A stretch of 64,000 nt of DNA from an uncultured Lachnospiraceae bacterium. GTDB lineage: Bacteria > Bacillota > Clostridia > Lachnospirales > Lachnospiraceae. The notes under the pieces are model-generated. The model saw nothing but the letters and a program-made list of their open reading frames with translations, was not told where the DNA came from and did no database searches. The stretch spans positions 196,419-260,418 of the forward strand of contig CAJUHH010000003.1 in the NCBI GenBank assembly GCA_910585965.1, in the 5' to 3' direction. Shown here piece by piece: positions 15,955 through 24,617 of this stretch. A program made the position numbers and the translations under genes. How positions within the stretch are numbered: position 1 is the first letter of the stretch; the number at the start of each line of letters is the position of its first letter.

Positions 15955-17391
15955 ATGCAGCTTTCCAGCCATCTTGACGACAACATCCGACAGTTAAAAT
16001 CTATTTTTCCGATTCCACAAAGCTTTGACATTATCACCAGGGATTTGTTTTTAGGGGACACGAGAGGATATTGGATCGGCATCAACGGTTTTTGCCGCGT
16101 GGAATTGTTACAGCAGATCTTTTCCGACCTGCAAAACCCGCTCTATATGAAAGACTATAAAATAGAAGACATCAGCCGCTATCTGAACGCAAAGATCGGC
16201 TACGTGCAGGCATCCCTCTGCGATGACTGGGAAGAAATCACGCGCAATGTCTTAAGCGGCCCCTCCGTCCTTTTTATCGATGGTTTCTCCCAAGCGATCC
16301 TGATCGACGTGCGCGCCTATCCAACCAGAAGCGTCGGCGAACCGGATACCGAACGGGTGACGCTTGGCGCAAGAGACGGCTTTGTAGAAACGATGCTCTT
16401 CAATGCCAACCTGATCCGCCGCCGCATCCGTTCCCCCAAGCTGACCTTTGAGATTCTTTCTGTAGGAAAAGAAAGCAAGACGGATGTCTCTATCGCTTAT
16501 ATCGAAGGTTTTGCCAGCCAGGAGCTTTTATCCGATCTGAAACAAGCCCTGACCGGCTTGTCCGTTACTTCCCTTACTATGGGCGCGAAAAGCCTGGAAG
16601 AGCTTCTTGTCAAAAAGCGCTGGTTCCATCCCCTTCCCTGCATGCACTATACCGAGCGCCCGGACGTGGCCTGCAGCTTCCTGGCGGAGGGCCATATCGC
16701 CGTTATCGTGGATAACTCCCCTTCCGTTCTGATTCTGCCCTGCACGATTTTCCAGTTTACCCAGAGTCCGGAAGACTATTATAAAAGCCCTGTCGTGGGA
16801 ACCTATTTCCGCCTCGTCCGCTTCCTTTGTATTCCGGTCAGCCTAGTATTGATGCCCCTTTTTCTTCTGCTGACCGCCTATTTTCCTGCGTTTTCAGAAA
16901 AATGGGGACTTTTATCCACAAAAACGCTCCCCGGCCCTACCATTATTTTCTATGTCATGGCCGTGGAGTTTCTTTTGGATCTGTTCAAATATTCCGCCTC
17001 CGTCAGTTCCAGCCGGTTTTCCGGCTCCCTGTCCATTATCGGCGGCCTGATTATAGGGGATATCGCCGTAGAGCTGAACTGGGCCTCGGTCGAAATCCTG
17101 TTTTATGCCGCCGTTACGATGCTGACCAGTTTATCCCTTGCCAGCATCGAGTTTAGCGACGGCATCCGGGTCTACCGGCTTTTTCTCGTGGCATGCACTG
17201 CCCTCTTCGGCATCTGGGGATTTTCCGGCGGCCTTTTTCTCGTCCTCTGCTCCATCCTGACCACGCCCGTCTTCGGCGGCATGAGTTATTTCTGGCCCTT
17301 GTGGCCCTTTAACTGGAAAGCACTGCGTACCCTGCTGTTCCGATATCCCGCCGCAAAAGCCCAGCCAAGCAAAGTATGGAAGCGCCACTAG
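15955..17391 (+). CDS. GerA-family spore germination protein, SpoVAF-like
   Basis: 478 aa from ATG at 15955, chosen because AAGAGGAC lies just upstream; an in-frame ATG at 15916 lacks a ribosome site. The large N-terminal soluble domain contains RSVGEPDTERVTLGARDGF and NLIRRRIRSPKLTFEI, then PLPCMHYTERPDVACSFL and GHIAVIVDNSPSVLILP; these wordings match SpoVAF better than GerAA. About five or six membrane segments occupy residues ~285-460. SpoVAF acts in the inner spore membrane during germination. It is one of only three plus-strand genes, divergent from the stator pair, and has no SpoVA, GerB or GerC neighbour. Confidence 0.85.
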   Translation: MQLSSHLDDNIRQLKSIFPIPQSFDIITRDLFLGDTRGYWIGINGFCRVELLQQIFSDLQNPLYMKDYKIEDISRYLNAKIGYVQASLCDDWEEITRNVLSGPSVLFIDGFSQAILIDVRAYPTRSVGEPDTERVTLGARDGFVETMLFNANLIRRRIRSPKLTFEILSVGKESKTDVSIAYIEGFASQELLSDLKQALTGLSVTSLTMGAKSLEELLVKKRWFHPLPCMHYTERPDVACSFLAEGHIAVIVDNSPSVLILPCTIFQFTQSPEDYYKSPVVGTYFRLVRFLCIPVSLVLMPLFLLLTAYFPAFSEKWGLLSTKTLPGPTIIFYVMAVEFLLDLFKYSASVSSSRFSGSLSIIGGLIIGDIAVELNWASVEILFYAAVTMLTSLSLASIEFSDGIRVYRLFLVACTALFGIWGFSGGLFLVLCSILTTPVFGGMSYFWPLWPFNWKALRTLLFRYPAAKAQPSKVWKRH

Positions 17392-17400
17392 AAAACTCTA

Positions 17401-17535
17401 TTAATGGCAATGACGGCTACATTGCATGCAATCATTACCGCATTGCGACTTTCCATTCTTTTTATCCCGCACTATGCTTTTTGCTGCCAGCGCCACGCCC
17501 AAAAAAACAACCAAGCCTATGATCCATGTTCCCAT
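17401..17535 (-). CDS. FeoB-associated Cys-rich membrane protein
   Basis: 44 aa: one membrane helix (WIIGLVVFLGVALAA, about 4-18), a basic stretch (RDKKNGKSQ), then a Cys-rich tail CGNDCMQCSRHCH with four Cys and two His. This is the layout of the small protein usually encoded after feoB and thought to help ferrous iron uptake; its exact role is unknown. ATG at 17535 follows AGGAGGAAGAAT. It has its own consensus promoter (17603-17631) and a Fur-box-like site just downstream of the predicted start of transcription. No feoA or feoB lies in the window, so it is an orphan here. It ends 9 nt from the stop of the convergent SpoVAF-like gene. Confidence 0.88.
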   Translation of the reverse strand: MGTWIIGLVVFLGVALAAKSIVRDKKNGKSQCGNDCMQCSRHCH

Positions 17536-17570
17536 ATTCTTCCTCCTATGTTCCATGTATTGCCTTTTGC

Positions 17571-17589
17571 GAAAATGATATTTATTCTC
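17571..17589 (-). promoter_or_regulatory. Fur-box-like operator
   Basis: Minus-strand GAGAATAAATATCATTTTC matches the classical 19-bp Fur consensus (GATAATGATAATCATTATC) at 14 of 19 positions and is itself partly symmetric. It covers about +6 to +24 relative to the predicted transcript start, where a repressor would block the promoter. The product (FeoB-associated protein) makes iron control plausible. Confidence 0.65.
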
Positions 17590-17602
17590 AATTTATAAAG
17601 TT

Positions 17603-17631
17603 AGTATATCCTAATTCAAATGCATTGTCAA
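17603..17631 (-). promoter_or_regulatory. Sigma-A promoter of the FeoB-associated gene
   Basis: Minus strand: -35 TTGACA (17626-17631, perfect), 17-nt spacer, -10 TATACT (17603-17608). Transcription would begin near 17595, about 60 nt before the ATG. Confidence 0.82.
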
Positions 17632-17644
17632 TTCTTCATTTACA

Positions 17645-19243
17645 CTACATGGAGTTTAAAATGCCTTCTATGCCTTCTTCCTGAAAGATTTTTTTATAAT
17701 ATCCGATCTCGTCCTGGATCAACGCGTCAATCACGCTCATTCCAAGGAGCTCCACGGGGGCTCTGTCATCTGTCAAAAGAAGTTCCCCGCTTTCATACGC
17801 AATTAATCCGTCGGAAACTTTCCGCATCATATCTGACAGCCCCCCATTCTCCAGAATGCCGATATTCTTTTCTAACGTTTCTTTCATTCCAACGCCGCCC
17901 GAAGAGGCGAAAAGCTCCCGGTTCGTCGATCCCATTACGTCTACGGTATATACTTCGTCAAATACGCTGGCAATCGTATCGGAAAGATATTCATTAATGT
18001 TGCCCTTCTCTTCCGAGTGCATATTCATATTTACCACCATAACGCCGTCCTCTTTCAAATGCTCCTTTACCATCTGAAAAAATTCCACAGAAGACATCTG
18101 GAAAGGAATGGTAATATCCTGATAGGCATCTACCATAATCACATCATATTTTTTATCCACTGCCTGCAAATAAGCGCGTCCGTCGTAAGTCGTCACCTCT
18201 ATCGTATCAGGAAGGGCAAAATATTCTCCGGCCAGATCCGTGATTTTCTGGTCGATTTCCACCCCTTCCACGGATATATTCTCAAAATAGTCCATGCATT
18301 GCTTTGCATAAGTCCCCGTCCCCATTCCCAATACGAGGATATCCGCATTTTCCTTTTCCTCCACTCCTGCCATCACCGGAGCGGCCAACGCATAATCATA
18401 ATACATCCCTGTCAGGGAATCTCCTTTTTTCATAATGGACTGCACGCCGAAAAGTACATTGGTAGAAAGGATCACGCTGTCGTCCGTTTCCTTTACCTGC
18501 AAATAATTATAAATCGACTCCCCCTCATAAAGCAGACTGCTTTCCCAGAAAGCAAAACTGCCGGAATGCCCGAAAATGCTGCATAGAATAAAAAGGACTA
18601 CGGCCATAGCGCAGGCTTTTCTTTTTGCCCTTTTGCTGACAAAATAAACAAGGCCGAGCAGAAGCAGTATGCCGGAAAAAATCAGAAAGGTAATGGCTGT
18701 CCCTACGGCGGGAATTGTCACAAAGGTAGGCAGAAAGGTACCGATAATGCTTCCGATCGTATTAAATGCCCCCAGCGTGCCAATTGTCTTTCCGCTGTCA
18801 TCCAGGCTTTCCACCGTATATCTCGCCAGCGACGGTGTCACCGTTCCAAGCAAAAACAGCGGAAAGACGAAGATTACCATACAAGCCGCAAACCCTGCCA
18901 AAATCAGGAAATTATTGTTCACGCTCACAATCAGCAGCGCAGAGATGCCAAGGATAATATACTTCCCGACGACCGGGATAGCCGCAATCCATAAAGCCGC
19001 TATGATCAACCGCATATACAGTTTATCGGGATTCGGGTTTTTATCCGCGCTCCTGCCTCCCCAAATATTTCCTAAAGCCATCGCGATCATAATCGTTCCG
19101 ATAATGATTGTCCACACGATCTGTGAAGAGCTGAAGTAAGGAGCCAGCAGACGGCTCGCTCCCAGCTCCACCGCCATAACCGACATTCCCGCAAAAAACT
19201 CCGTCAGATACAAATAATATTTGTTTTTTAAAATGCTTTCCAT
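17645..19243 (-). CDS. Membrane-fused spermidine synthase-like protein
   Basis: 532 aa. Residues ~10-225 hold about seven membrane segments like a truncated MFS/SpeE-associated membrane domain. Residues ~235-500 are a Rossmann methyltransferase/aminopropyltransferase fold: ADILVLGMGTGTYAKQ (cofactor motif), SVEGVEIDQKI (acidic after strand 2) and YDVIMVDAYQD (active-site region, in place of the DxxD of true SpeE). Members of this fused family are usually annotated spermidine synthase, but polyamine synthesis has rarely been shown. It follows the transglutaminase gene by 25 nt, so both may act at the membrane on a shared, unknown process. Confidence 0.85.
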   Translation of the reverse strand: MESILKNKYYLYLTEFFAGMSVMAVELGASRLLAPYFSSSQIVWTIIIGTIMIAMALGNIWGGRSADKNPNPDKLYMRLIIAALWIAAIPVVGKYIILGISALLIVSVNNNFLILAGFAACMVIFVFPLFLLGTVTPSLARYTVESLDDSGKTIGTLGAFNTIGSIIGTFLPTFVTIPAVGTAITFLIFSGILLLLGLVYFVSKRAKRKACAMAVVLFILCSIFGHSGSFAFWESSLLYEGESIYNYLQVKETDDSVILSTNVLFGVQSIMKKGDSLTGMYYDYALAAPVMAGVEEKENADILVLGMGTGTYAKQCMDYFENISVEGVEIDQKITDLAGEYFALPDTIEVTTYDGRAYLQAVDKKYDVIMVDAYQDITIPFQMSSVEFFQMVKEHLKEDGVMVVNMNMHSEEKGNINEYLSDTIASVFDEVYTVDVMGSTNRELFASSGGVGMKETLEKNIGILENGGLSDMMRKVSDGLIAYESGELLLTDDRAPVELLGMSVIDALIQDEIGYYKKIFQEEGIEGILNSM

Positions 19244-19268
19244 CCCTTATCTCCTTCCATTTCTTACC

Positions 19269-20777
19269 CTAAAAAAAGCGAATTCTATGATGCAGCAGGA
19301 CTCTTCCATCCCTCAGGCTTTCCGCCTCGATATCCACCTCGCACCCTCCGGCCTGCAGTTCTTCCAGAACACGGTTCATATATGCCGCCGAATAACTCTC
19401 GTCTTCATATGCCCGGTAACATTGCAGCCAGAGTTCCTCGCTGTCTACGACATTCTCAAACTCCGCCGAATTTCCGCCAGCCATAATCTTGCGATAACAA
19501 TCCTCGTAATATTCCTCCATGCCGAATATCACGTCTTCTTCCGCGAATCCTGCATCCTCCATGCTTCTTCTGCCATCCTCCGGGGCATCTTCCTCCGCAT
19601 CCTCCGTTTCCAGCCCGCCATACCGTGTTCCGTTGCACGGAGGCAGATACACGGAAAGATCTTCCCTTTTATGGGTAGGCGAAAATTCCTGATCCGTCTT
19701 ATTAAAGTAATGATATGTATTCGGTTCCGTATCATCCCAAGTGGCATCCGCATTATAATATTCGCCGTCTAAACGGATGATATTCCATGCATGGTTTTCC
19801 CCCGCATAGCCGGTACAATAATAACAAGGCACTCCCAGCTGCGTCATCAAATACTGGAAACTCCTTGCATAGCCGGCGCATACAGTTCTCCCATTTACTA
19901 AAGCGCTGTATGCGCTCTGGTTAAGCGGCGCCTGGAGATCATATTCGATTCGGTCAAGCAGTGCGTTATGCACATACAATTCCTTCTCATAATCGCTTCC
20001 CAGATTCCTGGCTCCTGCAAGAATCTCTTCCGCCGCTCCCTGGAAGGTTTCTTTTGCCGCATCCAGATCATCCACCAGAGCATTGAACTGAAGGGAAATC
20101 TCCGCGCATCCGCCGTTTCTCGCAAATTTCGCCTCATAAGCCGAATCCAGCCAGAACAGCTCGGGGTGGTCATTCACCACCGCCATAAAAGCGTTGCGCA
20201 GCTCTTTCTGCGTCACAGGCTCCATCGGATTAAAAATCCTGTTCACTGCCCCGGCATTGGCATATAGCTGACGGTAAATGGAACGTTCCCGTTCAGACAG
20301 CATTCCATAATAGGGATAGAGTTCCGTATCAAAATCAAGCCCTTCCCCAGTTTCTCCATATGTATACTTCTTTTGAAGTTCCTCCGCCTCTTCTTCATCG
20401 ATTTCTTCGGTATTTTCCTGCACCGGAATATAACCGTTTCTCCCGGCCACTTCCTCCGGCGTATGGATCTCTTCCCGATCCGGCGCTACATAATCGGAAA
20501 CCTTGTTCCCCCCTTGCTCTGATTCCCTGTTTTCTTCTCTGTTTCCGCCGTTCTGCCCCAATCCTTCGCTGTCGTTCGTTTCCCTGTCCGCTTCCCCTTC
20601 CTCAGGCAAGATATCCGTTTCCTCTGTATATGCCGATTCTTTGCTTCCCAGACGGGAATAAAGAAAGTCAGATGTCCTGTCTGCTAATTCCGGCCAAAAC
20701 GCGCATAAAATAATAAATAAACTGACGAGAGACAAGAATGCCAATATGCCATAAAGCAATCTTTTGATCCATTTCAT
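19269..20777 (-). CDS. Membrane-anchored transglutaminase-like protein
   Basis: 502 aa. One N-terminal membrane helix (7-28), then a long low-complexity Glu/Asn/Gly-rich linker (45-140), probably extracytoplasmic and disordered. The transglutaminase-like domain has the Cys-His-Asp triad: GRTVCAGYARSFQYL (Cys ~300), GENHAWNII (His ~329) and YYNADATWDD (Asp ~344). The C-terminal ~140 residues are acidic with no recognised domain. Related proteins act as cell-surface peptidases or cross-linking enzymes. ATG at 20777 overlaps the rsuA-type gene stop (ATGA). Confidence 0.87.
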   Translation of the reverse strand: MKWIKRLLYGILAFLSLVSLFIILCAFWPELADRTSDFLYSRLGSKESAYTEETDILPEEGEADRETNDSEGLGQNGGNREENRESEQGGNKVSDYVAPDREEIHTPEEVAGRNGYIPVQENTEEIDEEEAEELQKKYTYGETGEGLDFDTELYPYYGMLSERERSIYRQLYANAGAVNRIFNPMEPVTQKELRNAFMAVVNDHPELFWLDSAYEAKFARNGGCAEISLQFNALVDDLDAAKETFQGAAEEILAGARNLGSDYEKELYVHNALLDRIEYDLQAPLNQSAYSALVNGRTVCAGYARSFQYLMTQLGVPCYYCTGYAGENHAWNIIRLDGEYYNADATWDDTEPNTYHYFNKTDQEFSPTHKREDLSVYLPPCNGTRYGGLETEDAEEDAPEDGRRSMEDAGFAEEDVIFGMEEYYEDCYRKIMAGGNSAEFENVVDSEELWLQCYRAYEDESYSAAYMNRVLEELQAGGCEVDIEAESLRDGRVLLHHRIRFF

Positions 20778-21472
20778 ATTTTTATTTTCCTCATTTCCTC
20801 TTCTGTCAATTCCCTATAACTCCCGACCGGAAGGCTTTCGTCCAGAACAAGGCCTCCCATGGCGGTTCTTTTCAAATAGACTACTTCATTCCCTACCGCT
20901 TTCAGCATACGTTTTACCTGATGATACCTCCCCTCCGTTATCGTCAGATAAATGACGGTATCCGATACCCGTTCCACCTTCGCAGGCAAAGACAGCTTTT
21001 CCTCCCTGATATCCACGCCTTCCTCCAGCGCCTTTTGGCCTTCTTCCGACAGGGAGCCTGCCATCTCCACGTAATAAACTTTATCCACATGCTTTTTCGG
21101 GGAAAGAAGATTATGGGCAAATTCTCCGTCATTTGTCATAATCAGCAGTCCTTCCGTATCCTTATCCAGTCTTCCCACTGGAAACAAATCCCCATACCCG
21201 GTATCTTTTAAAAGATCCGACACCGTTTTCTGCGCCGGATCCCGCGTGGCAGATACCACTCCCTTGGGTTTGTTCAGCATGTAATACACATACTTTTTAT
21301 AAACGATTTCTTTGTCCCGAAAAGATACCCTGTCCTTTCCTTCTTCAATCTTACATTCCGGTTCCCGGACAACTTTGCCGTTCACCTTCACCAATCCTTT
21401 TTTTAAATATCCTTTCACCTGACTGCGGCTTCCCAGATTCGCGCCGCTCAGAAACTTATCCAGACGAAGCAT
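20774..21472 (-). CDS. RsuA/RluB-family rRNA pseudouridine synthase
   Basis: 232 aa. N-terminal S4 domain (LRLDKFLSGANLGSRSQVKGYLKKG). The catalytic motif is FPVGRLDKDTEGLLIMTNDGEFAHNLL (Asp nucleophile in GRLDKDTEG, about 99-107). EGRYHQVKRMLKAVG is typical of the RsuA/RluB group rather than RluA. It modifies small or large subunit rRNA; 16S U516 (RsuA) is a reasonable guess given the short form. It is first in the unit with the transglutaminase and spermidine-synthase-like genes, divergent from the YlbJ-like gene. Confidence 0.92.
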   Translation of the reverse strand: MLRLDKFLSGANLGSRSQVKGYLKKGLVKVNGKVVREPECKIEEGKDRVSFRDKEIVYKKYVYYMLNKPKGVVSATRDPAQKTVSDLLKDTGYGDLFPVGRLDKDTEGLLIMTNDGEFAHNLLSPKKHVDKVYYVEMAGSLSEEGQKALEEGVDIREEKLSLPAKVERVSDTVIYLTITEGRYHQVKRMLKAVGNEVVYLKRTAMGGLVLDESLPVGSYRELTEEEMRKIKI

Positions 21473-21567
21473 CTGCCCACCGTTTCCCTTTCCGATTTGC
21501 TTCTACTTTTTTTCCTTTTTCATATATTGGTAGTAACCACTTTTCCATATAAGATCCGGTAACGAAT

Positions 21568-22557
21568 ATGAAAAAATTATCCGACCCCAAGAACAAAGCA
21601 ATCACCCTTCTGTTTCTTATCATGACCGGCCTGCTCCTTACTTATCCAAAAGAAAGCCTGGCGCTTTCCCTGACCGGCCTGCAGCTCTGGTTTAACCGTA
21701 TGGTTCCCACGTTGCTCCCTTTTATGATATTATCCGGCATTATGATCCGCCTGAACCTGACAGAACATATCGTAAAAATCATCAGCCCCGTTCTCACGCC
21801 GCTTCTTAGGATAAGCCTCAACGGCCTTTACGCGGTTGCCATCGGATTCCTGTGCGGTTTTCCCATGGGTGCCCGGGTTATTGCAGAATTATACGAAAAC
21901 CACAAACTTTCCAAAGAAGAAGCTTCTTACCTTCTTGCTTTCTGCAATAACATCGGCCCCGTCTATTTCATCAGCTTTGTCCTGCCGACGCTGGGACTGA
22001 AACTGACTGCCCCTTATCTTTTTGGCATGTATGGTCTTCCTTTGGGTTACGGTATTTTTTTAAGATATACTTTTTACAGAAACCGCATCCCCATGTCTTG
22101 CTTTATACGGCCATCCCGCAAGCTAAAGCATATCCTGTTCGCTGCGGAAAGAAAATCCCCGGCATCCTTGCTGGATACTTTGGACGATTCCATCCTGTCC
22201 GGCCTATACGGCATATCCAAATTAGGGGGATATATGGTTCTTTTCAATCTTCTCAACCTGGTTCCGCAGATATTGTTCGGAATCATCGGTTCCACAAGCT
22301 ATGATCCGGGCGCGGCTATCAACTGCATGCTGGAAATCACAAGCGGTATCAGCCGCATAGGAGATCGTTCGCCGCTCCTTGTCCTGCTCCTGCTCCCCTT
22401 CGGCGGCTTTTCCTGTATTGCCCAGACTTACAGCATGATAAAAGAAACCGACCTTTCTTTAAGAGATTACGTGGCGCATAAGCTCATTCTCTCTGCCGTC
22501 ACCCTGATATACTATATCCTCTGGCATTTATTTCTTCCGGCGACGTTTCTTCTTTGA
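21568..22557 (+). CDS. YlbJ-like sporulation integral membrane protein (nucleoside-recognition/Gate domain)
   Basis: 329 aa, about eight membrane segments. The conserved stretches LTGLQLWFNRMVPTLLPFMI and IGFLCGFPMGARVIAELYE plus LLAFCNNIGPVYFI are the YlbJ/SpoIIM-like Gate pattern found in spore formers. YlbJ is a mother-cell sporulation membrane protein of unclear transport function. The second half (GLYGISKLGGYMVLFNLL) repeats the Gate motif. The upstream ribosome site is weak (GATCCGG). Its last 30 bp overlap the 3' end of the convergent amidase gene. Function beyond family is inferred. Confidence 0.85.
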   Translation: MKKLSDPKNKAITLLFLIMTGLLLTYPKESLALSLTGLQLWFNRMVPTLLPFMILSGIMIRLNLTEHIVKIISPVLTPLLRISLNGLYAVAIGFLCGFPMGARVIAELYENHKLSKEEASYLLAFCNNIGPVYFISFVLPTLGLKLTAPYLFGMYGLPLGYGIFLRYTFYRNRIPMSCFIRPSRKLKHILFAAERKSPASLLDTLDDSILSGLYGISKLGGYMVLFNLLNLVPQILFGIIGSTSYDPGAAINCMLEITSGISRIGDRSPLLVLLLLPFGGFSCIAQTYSMIKETDLSLRDYVAHKLILSAVTLIYYILWHLFLPATFLL

Positions 22558-23835
22558 GCGGAAGCCGCCCGTAAGGATTCCGGCCAGCAGCAACAGCACA
22601 AGCAAAATAGCAACGCACAGAAAAGCCACCTGAAGGAAATAGAAAAAGGTTGCCTCCGGCGCTTCTTTCCTCTCCTTTTCCGGCATCCGGGATTTCTTCT
22701 CTCCAGCCTCTTTCCCTCCTTTGGGCGGATTTTTCGCCGTCATTGCACCAGCCTCTACCGCCTCCTCTTCCATAGTATCCGCCCTTTCCTCCTCTTCCAC
22801 GGAAGCGATAGACGGCAGATATACATGGTTGCTTTCCGTATCGATATCATATTTATTATATACCTTTACCACAACTTCAGGAATCGTTCCTGGCGGCACT
22901 TTCATGGAAAACGTAAGCGTATCCGTGCTGCGCGGTTCCCATTTTTGCAGATCGGAAAAGTTCCTCCCCCCGTCCCAGCTATAACTGTAGTATAGAAGAT
23001 AACTATCATAATCCGAAGCATAAACGGAAACCTCGACATCCCCTGTTTCTATATCAACCTGCCCTACATCTATTATACAAATATCCGGCTCCGTCAGATC
23101 AGGCTTCACCGGGCCGGCTGGGACCGGCATCTCCTCTTTCGGCCAGCCGCTATAATCAACGCCAAGAATCTCTGATTTCAGCCCATAATATCTGGCGACC
23201 GCCGTTGCGTCCAAAATACCCAGCTTTTCCAAGTTTTCTCCCGAAGTATAAAACGCCGTGTCATTCTCCTGGTCTAAATGGCAATGCTCGATCAGGGCCG
23301 ATGGAATTCCCCTGGCCGTAGCATGTCTTATAATCCCGTAATAGTCCTCCCCTTTGTCGTTCAGCCTTGTCTTGATTCCTCTTGGATACAATCCCATCTC
23401 TTCGAAAAGCTCCATCTCCCCGCTGGCAAAGGCATACCCTTCCTGGTATTCCTCTCCAAAAGCAGATACCCATACTTCCGAGCCGAACAAATCGTGTTCT
23501 GCGGACATATTAAAATGAAGGCAGAACAAAAAATCCGCATTCCGGGAAGCAGCATACTCCGCGCGTTCCTCCAGGCTCATATCCTTATCCTCTTCGCGGG
23601 TTAAATATACTTCGATCCCTTCATATTTTTCTAATTCTTCCTTCATCGCCAGAGCTACGATCATCGTCATGTTTTTTTCTGTATATCCGTTGCATTCCGC
23701 GCCCAGGTTTTCCCCTCCATGCCCCGGGTCGATGGCAACCACAACGGGCTGCGCGGCATACGCCGGAACACTTCCCCCATATAAAAAAAACAGCCCGGCA
23801 AGGCATGCCAGCAATATTCTCCAATTAATTTTCAT
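22528..23835 (-). CDS. N-acetylmuramoyl-L-alanine amidase (Amidase_3) with C-terminal membrane anchor
   Basis: 435 aa. Signal or anchor at 5-27 (ILLACLAGLFFLYGGSVPAYA), then the zinc amidase domain 30-215: VAIDPGHGGENLGAE (first zinc His), a Glu in GYTEKNMTM, LFCLHFNMS (second His) and SALIEHCHLD (catalytic Glu). A following ~150-residue region looks Ig-like (SVYASDYDSYLLYYSYSWDG). A Lys/Glu-rich stretch leads to a second membrane helix (~395-418) and a basic tail, so the protein is probably held at both ends. It cleaves the amide bond between MurNAc and the stem peptide. The next gene to the right is the DivIVA-like coiled coil, whose terminator lies between them. Confidence 0.87.
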   Translation of the reverse strand: MKINWRILLACLAGLFFLYGGSVPAYAAQPVVVAIDPGHGGENLGAECNGYTEKNMTMIVALAMKEELEKYEGIEVYLTREEDKDMSLEERAEYAASRNADFLFCLHFNMSAEHDLFGSEVWVSAFGEEYQEGYAFASGEMELFEEMGLYPRGIKTRLNDKGEDYYGIIRHATARGIPSALIEHCHLDQENDTAFYTSGENLEKLGILDATAVARYYGLKSEILGVDYSGWPKEEMPVPAGPVKPDLTEPDICIIDVGQVDIETGDVEVSVYASDYDSYLLYYSYSWDGGRNFSDLQKWEPRSTDTLTFSMKVPPGTIPEVVVKVYNKYDIDTESNHVYLPSIASVEEEERADTMEEEAVEAGAMTAKNPPKGGKEAGEKKSRMPEKERKEAPEATFFYFLQVAFLCVAILLVLLLLAGILTGGFRSKKKRRRKK

Positions 23836-23871
23836 ATTCCTCCCTATTATCAGAGTTCACATTGTCCATGG

Positions 23872-23905
23872 AAAAACCGGTTTCGCCATCGCAAACGAAA
23901 CCGGC
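23872..23905 (-). terminator. Rho-independent terminator after the DivIVA-like gene
   Basis: Minus-strand stem CCGGTTTCG / CGAAACCGG (23896-23904 and 23877-23885), 10-nt loop, followed by TTTTTCC. It lies about 60 nt past the stop at 23962 and 36 nt before the amidase start. Confidence 0.8.
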
Positions 23906-23961
23906 TCTCATCCTTATTTTATACCCGCGAGGGTGAAATGCAAAAAGCTGTTCTGCATATA

Positions 23962-24573
23962 TTATTTCAGCAAATCCAAATTCAAAGATTCCGAACCGTC
24001 CCCGTCCTCAACACCTCCAAGCAGAAGATCCGCTTCCTGAGGATGCAGGTCAGCCCGGTTCGCCCTGATGACTTCCGCATAACCGTTCAGATTATTGATA
24101 AAGCTTTCATAATGGGATGCTGTCATATTCACAGTCTGGACAATCAGGTTTTCTAGGTTTGCCAACATTTCATCCGTATACTGAATCGCCGCCGCCCGCA
24201 TATTATTCGCCTCTATCGTAGCATTATCCAGAATATCCTGTGCCTGATGGCTGGCCAGAGTCACCACTTCATTTGCCTGCGCATATGCCTGCTGCATGAT
24301 CTCATGCTCATTGATCAATTCATTCGTATGCATGGTTGCTTCATTGATCAACGCTTCTGCCTTCGATCTGGCATCGCTGAGAATCGCTTCTTTATTGCTG
24401 ATAATCTTCTGGTAACGCTTGATTTCATCCGGAGTCTTCATCCGAAGCTCCCGCAGCAACTCATCGATCTCTTCCTTATTTACGATAATTTTCGTATTGG
24501 ATAACGCCTGATACTTACAATTTTCAATATACTCTTCGATCTCGTCGATCAACTGTTCAATCCTGCTGCTCAT
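23962..24573 (-). CDS. DivIVA/V-ATPase subunit H-like coiled-coil protein
   Basis: 203 aa, almost wholly helical: a coiled coil spans about 1-165 with Ala, Glu and Asn-rich heptads (DARSKAEALINEATMHTNELI, QAQDILDNATIEANNMRAA). No membrane segment. The repeated ILxxAxxxAxxxxxxA pattern is that of DivIVA/SepIVA-like and ATP-synthase-b-like proteins; annotation as ATPase subunit H would be by similarity only. A role as a division or polar-growth scaffold is inferred. ATG at 24573 after GGAAAGG. It is the last gene of the parE-parC-rsmD-coaD run, 44 nt after coaD. Confidence 0.78.
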   Translation of the reverse strand: MSSRIEQLIDEIEEYIENCKYQALSNTKIIVNKEEIDELLRELRMKTPDEIKRYQKIISNKEAILSDARSKAEALINEATMHTNELINEHEIMQQAYAQANEVVTLASHQAQDILDNATIEANNMRAAAIQYTDEMLANLENLIVQTVNMTASHYESFINNLNGYAEVIRANRADLHPQEADLLLGGVEDGDGSESLNLDLLK

Positions 24574-24617
24574 ATTGTAACCTTTCCCATGACTGCCGCT
24601 ATCGTTATTCCGCAGTA

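Noticed and set aside
17404..17598. A 64-aa plus-strand frame after the SpoVAF-like gene
   Set aside because: It is antisense to the FeoB-associated gene, its promoter and Fur site, which have much better support.
21524..21555. Sigma-E-like promoter (ATATT, 17 nt, CATATAAGAT) upstream of the ylbJ-like gene
   Set aside because: The predicted start point would lie only about 6 nt before the ATG and leave no ribosome site, so the match is probably chance.
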